From NCBI RefSeq assembly GCF_040802235.1, contig NC_133167.1, positions 41,662,001-41,726,000 on the forward strand: DNA of 64,000 bases, read 5' to 3'. Numbering within the stretch: the stretch's first letter is position 1; each line of letters starts with the position of its first letter. Positions 12,150 through 22,330 of this stretch are shown here, in pieces. Both the position numbers and the translations under genes were made by a program. The stretch is from Manis javanica (lineage: Eukaryota; Chordata; Mammalia; Pholidota; Manidae). Below the pieces are notes generated by a model that saw only the letters and a program-made list of their open reading frames with translations, was not told the origin of the DNA and made no database searches.

Positions 12150-12600
12150 TGGGGGTTGTAGGAGATACAGGTATGTATGTGGGAATATAAAATGACCTCT
12201 ACTTACGTGAAGAAACTAAAATAGTCAAACTCCTAGAAGCAGACTGTAGAATGGTAGATGCCAGGGATGGGAAGGAGGAGGGAATAGGGACATATTAGTC
12301 AAAAGGTACATTTCAATTATAAAAGATCAATAAGACCTAGAGATGTAATGTACAGTATTGTGCCTATAGTTAAAATTGGCTCACTGTATACTTATGATTT
12401 TGCTAAGAGGGAAGATCTTATAAATAAATCAATAAATAGGGCAGCAGGAAATGTTTGGAGGTGATGAATATGTTAGTCTTACATTGTAGTGATGGTTTCT
12501 TGGGGTATACTTAACTCCAAACCCACCAAGTTGTATATATTAAATATGTTCAGCTTTTTCATGTACATCATAAACTCAGTAAAGTGGTTTTTAAAAATAC
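12150..12600 (+). repeat. Old L1 3' UTR fragment
   Basis: The order 'actcctagaagcagactgtagaatggtagatgccaggg', 'agtcaaaaggtac', 'atgtaatgtacagtattgtgcctatag', 'gatggtttcttgggg', 'catcataaactcagtaaa' matches the stereotyped 3' UTR of old mammalian L1s. Non-coding and diverged. Confidence 0.7.
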
Positions 12601-14258
12601 ATAATCTCCATGGTTCCTTCAAATTCTGTTTTGTTCTAAAAGTAACTTTTTAGTATTAAAAAAACACATACATTACAATTAAAATATCCTTATGTACTTA
12701 TGTAAATTTAGTAATGAAACTACTAAAATTTAAGTATAGCCAGTGTAATTTCATCTCTAATTTTATGTAGAAAGTTTGGCACATAGCAACAAAATTAATC
12801 ATATGATTTCTGTATATAGGAGATATTCTTATTTCTGTGAATTTCTTAGTCTCTGAAAAAAAATTTTTTTGGAGGTGTAAGGGAGGGAGGCATATATGTT
12901 ATTATAATAAGTATATATATTTCAGTAGCAGATAAACATATTTGTTGTAAAAACAACTGATTTGATTTCCTACACATTTGTGATGAGTTGATTTTAAATT
13001 AGGTTTCCATGAACTTGTGATATCCCTCCCTCAGAAAAAATAGTCAGGTAAGGTTGTCCTTTTCTGGGAGTGGCAGGGTATGGGGATAATATTTTCCCCA
13101 GAATTGATACTGTGTGAAGGTTTGAATTTATAGGAAAGGATTTGAAAAAAAATACCTGGATCATAACCCAAGTCTTCCTATATACACACTTGATGGATCT
13201 TTTCACATGTAAGTTACAAAGGAGAACTCAGGATTACTAGGCCTCACCTCACACTCTTGGTGGAGGTGGGGGGGTGTCAGGGATATACCCTAAACACACA
13301 TATTTCCTTCTGGCTTCAAGCTGTGTAACTCCTCAGAGCCAACAGCCGCACTCTCTGGGTTTGGGGTGGTGAGCACCCTGACCCCAGGACTGTGTAGAGT
13401 GCATCAAGTATTTGTGGAGACTGAAGAGGAAAAGGAAAGGCTGCATTGCCTCAAATTTAGTAATAATGGATTTTACTCTGCTTCATTTGTAAGTTTGATT
13501 ATTGATTATGGAGATTGTGGTTATATGAGCAGTATCATTTGAAAAACTTCAATTGTTATTGCTTATAGGCAATAACTAAAGCATCAGTTAATATTTTATA
13601 CATATATTTGTATATATATGTACACAAACATACACACATTTTAAACATACCAGATTTTAAAAATAAAGACATCAAATCATCTCCTTAAATCCTATACATT
13701 GTGCCCTCATCTTCCTCCAAGTATTGGTAATTCCCATCTCTTTTAAACTCCATCATTTGGAAAGAACTGGAAACAAACACACCTTAGATCAGGCCTCTTA
13801 GGCCTACTCACATTCCAGTGCTGCCTTGAAGATGAATTAGAAATCATGGAGTAACTAAAAGGTAAATATTCCTTTTAGTTACCTACTGGTGTATTTTAGT
13901 TCTTTTTAACTACAAAACTTAGTTTTCATGGTGGGTAATGTTGTTAATGTGGATAGAATTATTCTGTAAATAAAGAGGTATCTTTTAAAGTTAATATTAA
14001 TGCATCCTGTTCATTTCTTGCTTACAGTGATGGGGACAGGAATCATTAGCCATAGAGAACAAATACATATATTCAAGACAAGCCCTATTGTAACAGTGTT
14101 CTTTCTCATCATTTCCCAAACCTGTCTGTGTTCTTGGGTGGGAGGCAAAGAAGGGACAATGCTGCTTAAAACTGGGCATGCCCATGGGACTGTAAGGTTT
14201 ATGTCAATGCCATCTTTCTTGTGCTTTATGGTAAAAAAGTGTTTTAGAACCACTGCAC
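12601..14258. other. No gene seen
   Basis: AT-rich, with a TA/CA-rich stretch near 13,600-13,640. Both-strand open frames near 14,000-14,290 have no recognisable motif. Confidence 0.45.
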
Positions 14259-15685
14259 AAAAATAGTGGATTTTTGTATATACAGCCAATTAATATACAA
14301 TAAAGGAGCCATACATATACAATGGGGAAAAGACAACCTCTTCAATAACTGGTGTTGGGAAACTGGACAACTACACATAAGAGAATGAAATTGGATTACT
14401 GTCTAACTCCATACACAAAAGTAAACTCACAATGGATCAAAGACCTAAATGTAAGAGAAGAAACCATAAAACTTTTAGAAGAAAACATAGGCAAAAATCT
14501 CTTGAACATAAGCATGAACAACTTTTTTCTAGACACAACTCCATGGGCAAGGGAAACAAAATTAAAAATGAACATGTTAGACTACATCAAACTTAAAAGC
14601 TCCTGTACAGCAAGGACACCATCAGCAGAACAAAAAGGCATCCTACAGTATGGGAGAATATATTCCTAAATGACTCATTTGGTAAGGGGTTAATGTTCAA
14701 AATATATAAAGGACTCATCCACCTCAACACCCCAAAAACAAATAACCCCACTAAAAAATGGGTAGAAGACATGAAAAGACAATCCTCCAAAGAAGAAAAA
14801 CAAATGGCCAACAGGCACATGAAAAGATGCTCCACATCCCTAATCATTAGGGAAATGCAAATCAAAACCACAATGGGCTATCACCTCACACCAGTTAGAA
14901 TAGCCACCATCCAAAAAATGAGAAATAACAAGTGATGGTGAGGATGTGGAGAAAAGGGAACCCTCCTATAGTGTTCGCTGGAATGTAAACTGGTGCAGCT
15001 GCTGTGGAAAGCAGTATGGAGGTTCCTCAAAAAACTAAAAATAGCAATACCTTTTGACTGAGTAATTCCACTTCTAGGAATTTATCCGAAGAAAACAAAA
15101 TCCCTGATTCAGAAAGATATATGTGCCCCTGTATTTATGGAAGCAACCAAAGTGTCCATTAATAAATAGATAAGTGGATAAAGAAGAGGTGGTAGTACAT
15201 ATACACAATAGAATGCTATTCAGCTATAAAAAAAATTCTGCCATTTGCAACAACATGGACCTAAAGGGTATGATGCTCTGTGAAATGAGCCAGGCAGAGA
15301 AAGATAAACACCATATGATTTCACTTCCTTGTGGAATCTAAAAACAAAACAAAACAAAATGAAAAAAATAGCAGTAGACTCATAGACACTGAAAAGTGAC
15401 TGGTGGTTACTTTGGGGGAGGGGTTGGGGTGGATGGGTGGGGAGGGTGAGGGGATAAAGGGGCAGAAAAATTCTCAGTCATAATATAAGTTGGTCAAGGG
15501 ATTGGTAATAGAGCATGGAGAATATAGCCAATGATTGCATGACGTCTTCCTATGTTGGCAAATAGTGACTGTACTAGTGGAGGTGAGGATTTAATAATAT
15601 GGGTAACTGTTAATCCACTGTGTTGTACACTTGAAACCAATATTAGATTGTATATCAATGATACTTCAATAAAAAAAATAGTGGA
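14259..15685 (+). mobile_element. 5'-truncated L1 with 12-bp target-site duplication
   Basis: A retrotransposed L1 3' end (body 14,271-15,673). The 12-mer aaaaatagtgga occurs at 14,259-14,270 and again at 15,674-15,685, overlapping the A-rich tail, as expected for target-primed insertion. The body encodes the C-terminal part of ORF2 in pieces (about 14,352-14,669 and 14,693-14,935), followed by frameshifted ORF2 end up to about 15,340, then a 3' UTR of about 330 bp with a G-rich tract. The element lacks the endonuclease and reverse transcriptase core, so it is immobile. The 3' UTR closely resembles that of the full-length copy at 29-35 kb, so both belong to related subfamilies. Confidence 0.92.
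15414..15464 (+). other. G-quadruplex-type tract in L1 3' UTR
   Basis: At least four runs of three or more G separated by one to seven bases lie here within the L1 3' UTR. G-rich 3' UTR tracts are a known feature of L1 elements. Confidence 0.7.
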
Positions 15686-16260
15686 CTCTGAACTTTTAAA
15701 GAAACAGAGATCTTTTTCTTAAGAGAATTTTTGCATGGCCCTAAAATAGATAAAATAGGTAAAAGCACAGATGCTCTGGGTGACATGATAGAGGGGTGGG
15801 ATGAGAAAGTTACAGAATGCAAATGGCTGGGCTTCCTTTTTGGGTGTCCTTACTCTGAAGAGTCCTGAGGCACCCTGTAGAACCCAGGGCCAGGAAGACC
15901 ATAATTTGGATTGCTCTAGAGTTGACTCCATTGCAACATAATAAGTGCATCACCAAAAGGGGTGTAAATATGCAGTAAATATTAGAGACTTCTTGGAGGA
16001 ACAGATGAAAGATCACAATTACCTTCAAACTCTGTGATGGCTCAGTGGCCCTCAAGGAGATGGCAGAGGGGACCAGTATGTGAGGCTCTGCTCCCCTTTA
16101 TTCCCATATCCCTACACATACATGGTTACTCTCGTATCTATTTACCCTATTGGGTTTCAGACATAAGATATTGTTTAATGAAAAGATTCAATTTCTGAAA
16201 AATGAAAAAATTTTAATTTGTTAAATTTTCTTATTTTGTAAGGCAAAGTTGTGATTCTTA
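15686..16260. other. No feature seen
   Basis: No supported gene or repeat family. Confidence 0.4.
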
Positions 16261-16385
16261 TATAGGTTGATTCAATTAGTAAATAGCAGAGTCAAGACTA
16301 TAACCAGGTCAAATGAACAGTTCACCCCACATTGATGAGTGTGTGTTCAGTATCAGGCACTGTCCTAGGCAGGAGCAACCTCATC
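16260..16385 (+). repeat. Possible MIR fragments
   Basis: 'attagtaaatagcagagtcaagactataacc' resembles the MIR tail, and 'gtgttcagtatcaggcactgtcctaggc' resembles its head. Two short pieces, so weak. Confidence 0.35.
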
Positions 16386-17240
16386 ACCCCAGACCTTCTC
16401 CAGTATCAACTGTCTCTTTTCTGTTTTTGCTTTATGTGGGTTCCTTCCAGAATGATGACATCATGGAAATGATTCTCCTACTCACCATTAACACAAAGAG
16501 GACTTTCCTCTGGGAGCCCTCAATCCATACTAACTTTTGATTAAAAGAGTAGAGAATCAAATTGGTTTGGTGCCTGCTTGGGTGTGGCATGGTTTTGTAT
16601 ACATTATGCCACAACGGAAATACATTTGGTTCTAGTTTAATAGAATTTAGAAAATACAGGGGTTTTTTTTGAGAAGAGGTGGGAAGAGGTGGTGTAGCGA
16701 GGAGAGACTGGAGGCAACATGTCGAACTGAACATGTGACATGAGTTTGAGGCAGTGAATGCAGCTGGGGCAGATTCTGTGCCACACCAGCCTTTCTCATT
16801 ATTGCTATTATAGGTAGAATCAGGACCCTACCTTTCCAAAGGTCAATAGACAGGAAAAAAGACAATCTAACCATTTTTGCCTTGCTATTTATATTGCCTT
16901 TGTTCTTGGAGCGCCAGTCACAGAGCCACTGTCTTCTCTCCTACTTGCTGCCTCCCTGGGCCGCCCCAGAGGCTAGAAGCACAGGCCTTCCACAATGTGC
17001 AGGCCCAGGACCATCACTGATCTGTGATGTCCTATTGCACAGCTTCTGCCAGTCATGTAATGTTTGCAGATGTAGGATCTAGCTAATGTATGAAAGTGTC
17101 AACAGCTAAAATAGGGGGTGGATTTATCTGTGTAATATTGAGTTGTTTGATTTAAATGTTTCCTTTTATACTACTCTAAGACCACTTCCGGGCATATTAG
17201 GGATTCTCCACTGTCCTCTAGGCACATAAGGGGAATATTT
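16386..17240. other. No gene seen
   Basis: Minus-strand open frames of 75-100 codons at 16,432-16,874 overlap each other and show no domain. Confidence 0.4.
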
Positions 17241-17245
17241 GCCCT

Positions 17246-17364
17246 TGTTCATTCTTTCATTTGTTCCTTCTTCTGTCCCTCTCTCCCTTTTCTTCCTCTT
17301 TTTCTTCCTTTCATCCTCCCTCCTTCTGTCCTTCCCTTTTTTCCTTTCTTCCCTTCTATCCTGG
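17246..17364 (+). repeat. Polypyrimidine tract
   Basis: About 120 bp nearly all C and T with imperfect CCTT/TTCC periodicity. Low complexity; could adopt triplex structure. Confidence 0.75.
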
Positions 17365-17429
17365 GGGGTAAATACACAAAATTGTATGCTACTACTTATT
17401 TCCTGATCTCTTACTGTGGCAAGAAACTT

Positions 17430-17640
17430 AATGATTTATATATATGTAATTTAATTTTATATAGAAATATATATTATGCATACTATATATTTTTATATAA
17501 ATAAATCTATAATAAATAGAAAAATATAACTATGGTTTTAAATTATAAATATAATATAAATTTATGTATAAATATATTTATATACATCATATAAATTTAT
17601 ATATAATTAATGCAAATTATATGTAAATTTAATCCTCATA
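17430..17640. repeat. AT-rich low-complexity tract
   Basis: About 200 bp dominated by TATA/ATAAAT words with many short self-complementary stretches. Confidence 0.75.
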
Positions 17641-19316
17641 TCCAACTTTTATTAACATTTGTAGATTAGGCACAGAGACCTCTGCCCTCAAGGAACTTAT
17701 ATAGACAATGGACTCTTATGTCCCAAGTCTCACTAGCCTATGATTAAAAGAAGGTCACAGTTCTCCTTCATATCCAAGTTATGACACAAGCTTCCAACCT
17801 GCTTGATTGCCATAAGTCCAATCTTTACCAGGTCCCTCCTTGCAAACACCCAGGAGAACCTCAAAGCACTATAGCACATGTGCCCTGAAGCAAGAACTCA
17901 GATTCTCCCACTTTGACCTTTTGGTGCCAATCTTGTTGCTGTTAGCACCCCTTGTGAAGGTCGCTGCTCTATCCACCTCAGCTGTCCTCCTCTGGGAACC
18001 ATCACTCATACCCTTGCTCTGGTTTTAGAAATGAACCCTGCTGTTCTTTCCCTCAGCTTTTCTCTCAGAAATAGTAAAGGTTCAAGTTCCCAGGTTGGTT
18101 AAACGACTTGGTCTCAGACAGGCTCCACATAGCAGGGGCCTGTTTACCCTTACTCCTTGGCATCTCCATGCCTTGGATTCTAGGCCCCAGAGAAAGGGAA
18201 TTTCTTCCTAATGTCGTATAGCTATTTAAGCAAAAGACTTGGGAGTGGTTCCTTTCAGACAAAAACAAATTCTAGGTCTTCAACCTAAAATGCAGAAATT
18301 GATTGGGAGTTTTAAAATAGCAGATTGAAGAGCTTTCAAATTATATTAAAATCCAGACACCTCAGAGTACATCGGATCACAGTGAGTTCCTGCAGTCTTA
18401 AACTAACCACATCTTCACAGTGCGGTTCAGACCTCCCACCCCCGAGTTTCAGTATTGTTGCCATAACAACAGTAGTTGATGCCCTTCCGAGGGAGGTGAG
18501 ACATTTTAATTTGCTAAGGATATGCAATCCTAACATTTAAGAGTGCTATAGAATCATTCTAGGAACGAATGAATGTGATTTGTAAATGAACTTTTAGAAG
18601 AGAATATGTGTCTCACATTTTCAGTTACCAATCTGTGAATATACAGGCAAAATGAACAGGAAAATGGAGGCCGTCATCTACTCACCTAATACTGATAAAA
18701 ATATCTTGTCCCACATCACTTCTCACCACCAACACACGTCTTTCCAACCTGGTCAGTTCATGATTTTCCCCTCCCCACACATCCATCCCCTTCTCTTTTT
18801 CTGTTGCTTGAATTACCTAGGAAATTTACATCTGTAATTTTTCTTGCTTTGTTCTTTCAGGCCTGATATGTTCATACTTTGTTTTATATAGTCATTAGCA
18901 TGTGAATGGTAGACTGAAGCTTGTAGGGGGAATGTGGTCTCCCCATTCTCAACATCAGCCCTAACAGGGTGGTCTCTACACATTTATAAGCCTTGCAAAA
19001 TAAGGGCAAAAGCAGAGAAAGACAATCATTGGAATGAATCAGAAACCCCAATGGCACAATCATGAAATATTTGGAGATTGTGAAATAAAATTGTTCCCTT
19101 TTTGTTTATTATTTTAGAATGTTTTTCCAAAGTTCTTTTTTTGTTTAAAGCAAGTTTATTGTGTTTTTCCAGTAACTATTGTTTTCGTGTTGCCTACAGT
19201 CTTTCTATGGCAGTTTCTCCTGTATGTTTTTATAATGTCTATATTTTATAATGTCTATATATTATTATCTATGTGAAATCCCAGTGCTATCTTCAAGTAA
19301 AAGGCTAAACTTGATA
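17641..19316. other. No gene seen
   Basis: Includes a palindromic gttgccataacaac at 18,457-18,470 in a slightly GC-richer block. Short open frames on both strands lack domains. Confidence 0.4.
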
Positions 19317-19812
19317 GTTTTGTTAGGCAAAAAGACAGACATGAGCAGGGTAGAAAGAGAGTAAAGGCCACCAAAGAGTTAGTCAGATAAAACCAGAGAG
19401 CCAGAAAAGACTCACAGAGTTAATTAGATGAAGTTTCAAGAGCCAGTTTTAAGTGACTTGAAATGTCCAGACATTGCCCAGATGAAAAACAACTCCCCAG
19501 AAAAAGAGAAACAGTGAAGCACGGGCACTCCCCAGCTGAAGAAAAACGTCAGAGCATGGGTGCGGCACTCATGGGTGCCCAGGTCTTCATTCCACCAAAC
19601 AGATCAGGCCTTCAAGGCCAAGAATGATCAATCAAGGACGACTCTACCCTGCCAAAAACCCCATAAAGGAAGGCTCGCAGCAGGCAGCCGATGCCTGTCT
19701 GACCTTAGGCAGGCCGGCTCCGTTGCAGAGTGCAATAAAGCTTACTTTGCTTTCACGTCTCACGCTATCTGACTTCCTTGAGTCAACGAACCAAACTCCT
19801 TCCTAACAGTTT
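19317..19812 (+). mobile_element. Solo LTR of a gammaretrovirus-like ERV with 4-bp target duplication
   Basis: The element runs from TGTTAGG at 19,321 to CCTAACA at 19,808, a perfect 7-bp terminal inverted repeat, and is flanked by GTTT on both sides (19,317-19,320 and 19,809-19,812). At 488 bp it fits an LTR. It contains a CATAAA promoter-like box near 19,660 and an AATAAA polyadenylation signal at about 19,733 followed by a T/G-rich stretch. No internal retroviral sequence adjoins, so the provirus was probably removed by LTR-LTR recombination. Its sequence is unlike the LTRs of the neighbouring provirus. Confidence 0.88.
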
Positions 19813-19913
19813 TCTCTTTGAGGAACCTACCTAGATTGTTTTTATAACAGTACTAATCTCCAGTGAATTAAGCACATGCAAACTGAAGGTTAATTTCTTT
19901 GGGATAGCATTTC

Positions 19914-20301
19914 TGTTATGAAACACAGGAAAACCTGGACTGGATTGCTGGCGGAAGAACCAAGAGGCACTCGGAGGTCTTGGAGGATGGAGGCTTATTT
20001 AACACAGCGGGCTCAGAGGAGAGTAATCTCCAAAGGTCTGAGTCCAAGCACAAGGAAGGGGAATGATTTATACTTTTTTGATATGTGGCATTTTGGCGTG
20101 CGCAGCTAGCAGAATGGAAGAGGAGCCCGGAGAAGTGAGAGCCGGGAGGAGTGAGGGGAGGGGAGCTGGGAGTGTCTGTTGACCTTGCCAAGGAAGAGCC
20201 TGGAGGAGGGACAGAAAAGCGGAGGAGGGACAGAAAAGCGAAGGAGGCCAAGGGTTTTCTGCTGGCCTTGATGGCTGTGTTGAATATTTTATCACTCCTC
20301 A
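19914..20301 (-). repeat. 3' LTR of the provirus
   Basis: Pairs with 26,444-26,739. Shared blocks include a TATA box in a conserved context (minus strand agtataaat, near 20,070). The polyadenylation signal is altered to AATAAG here. It carries about 90 bp of purine-rich U3 sequence missing from the other LTR, including a 19-bp tandem duplication at 20,202-20,239. Confidence 0.88.
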
Positions 20302-20328
20302 CTCTGATGCCCCTTTAAACACGTTGTT

Positions 20329-22330
20329 TTAGGGGGCATCATCTTCTTGGTTTATGATAGGATCATAATGGCTTTGCATATATATGAGCTGTATGGAGGA
20401 AATGTGTTCCTTGATAAAGTTAATGAGCCAGTTAAGGATACAGTGTCCTAGTAATAGCCCAAGGAGCAAAAGGGCCACTGGCCCTGCAAGGCCAGTTAGA
20501 AGAGTTGTCAGCCATGGGTTCCATTCAAACCATCCCTGAGACCAGGACTTTCTGTTTTCCAGTGTTTTATTTCTATGCTGGATGTTTTCTTTTACTTTAG
20601 CTAGTGAGCTTCTAACTATGCCAAACTGGTTTGCATACAAACGACCATCTTCTCCCTTGGACATAAACAGGAGGTCAAGTCCTCTACAGTTTTGCAACAC
20701 CATTTCAGCCAGGGAATCCATTTGATCTTGAAGTCTATTCATGGTGGATTCTAGCTGCTCTAAATCTTCATTAACTTCTTGTGTTAGTGCAGTGAGATCT
20801 AAGTGTCCATTTATTAGGGCCGCTGTGCCCACTGCAGCTGATCTAGCTACACTGAGCCTGGCCTGACTAGAGCAGGGATCAGCAAAGGGCAGCCCATTTT
20901 GCTTGAGAAATTTCACTGGGGGAAAGGAGGTACCTTCTCTCAGGCCCACTGTAAGTAAATACTTGGGGTAGCACTCAGACAAGTATGCACAGTCCAGGCC
21001 GGGCAGCGCTATAGATGCATTGAGCTAGTCCGATGTTACAGGCCCACCACATGCCGTTTGGGGCAAGATATATTAAAGATTTATTAACAGTGATATTATT
21101 AGCAGAGATGTCAGTAAAGCCTCCTTTTAGCAGTTTAGGGGGCTTTTTAGAGGGTCAAAGGCAAGTGGCATTTCCTGTTACGTCACCCATAGTTAGTTGT
21201 GACTCTGGGTGTAGGCACAGGGAATGATTGTGAACAGTGATGGGAGGCAAGGTGAGCTCTACTCCAGTATAGTAAGGAGATCTGCCTCTAAGGCACATCC
21301 AGCAGTCTTTGGCCAGCTCGGCAGTGTTGTATTTAGGAGTTGATGCATATTTTGCAACATAGGAAACAAGCTGGGATTTCGCTGCATTTTTCTTTTTGGG
21401 TGGGGTGAAGCCTCTGTCAGGGACAGTCTGGGGCCCTTTATGAGGGTTGAATATGGATCCCCTAAGCCTGCCAAGGGTGCATGTGGCCTTGGAATGAATC
21501 TTGGCTCTTTGCACTGGATGGCTATTAGGGCTCCTGTATCATATCCAGACTTGTATAGCCTGATTCCCCAAGTGTATCCAGTTTCCTACTGGTAATGTAA
21601 AGGTTGGTTTATAGTGAGGGTTAGGTATCCCTGCTGGCCCATTTTAAAGATAGCCAGGGTTACTAGTTGGCCATCCCAAATAGGTGGCTGCAGTAATGCA
21701 TACCCAATAGGGGAAGTAAAATTATCTAGGGCCATTGCAAGGTTTCATCTTTTGGGTTTCAGGGGGGTCATCAGGGCACATGTACATGGGAGGGTTTTCT
21801 GTTATTCTTTGGGCTCGACCTGAGTAGGTAGGTATGTTTGTTTCAGGGAAGAGGTGAGGCAGGTAGAGGTTTAGTGTGGGAACAGGTGTGATTGCCAGGG
21901 GATTAGATGACTTGCATTTATACTTCCAACTGCTTCAAGCTAGTATTTTTTCTCCCTGAGGACAGTGTAAAGTTGTATAGTTTAGGGCTTCTCTATTCCA
22001 ACATGGTTTGGGTAGTTAAGCACAGTCCAAATAGGTATAGAGGTAACATTATAGAGAGATACTGAGGACTGAGTTAAGTTAGGAGAGACAGGTAAGCACA
22101 ACAAAACAACCTATGATTAGAAACAGACAATAGAAAGGGCAACTTTTTGAGTAACAGTCCAGTCAGAGGGGGCAGCTGCAGAGAGTCCAATGCCCAGGAT
22201 GAAAGATACCACTCCAGTGAAGGCCAGGATGCATGGTACACAGGTGTTCAATAGTCAGGGTAATCATTGACGCAGAGGTGGAGAGGATTCTGGAGGTCTG
22301 GCTGGGCCCTTCACTGATGTATTTCTTCAC
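20329..22330 (-). pseudogene. env: env remnant (SU and TM) of the provirus
   Basis: The transmembrane subunit is the best preserved part, an open frame of 217 codons (20,982 to 20,329). It holds a hydrophobic fusion-peptide-like region, a coiled-coil heptad region, the immunosuppressive-type segment LQNCRGLDLLF at 20,665-20,697, and a membrane anchor rich in Leu before a short tail. The usual cysteine cluster that follows that segment in gammaretroviral TM proteins is absent, with the region shorter than expected. Upstream, the surface subunit is broken by several stops; its C-terminal part (21,155-21,514) keeps a CWMC motif at 21,293-21,304, the C-x-x-C type used for SU-TM disulfide exchange. 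The SU N-terminal half (21,515-22,330) is decayed. The gene as a whole cannot produce a full envelope protein. Confidence 0.88.

Noticed and set aside
14000-14289. Frames of about 90 codons on both strands
   Set aside because: No domain, no acceptor or donor pair, and adjacent to an L1 insertion.
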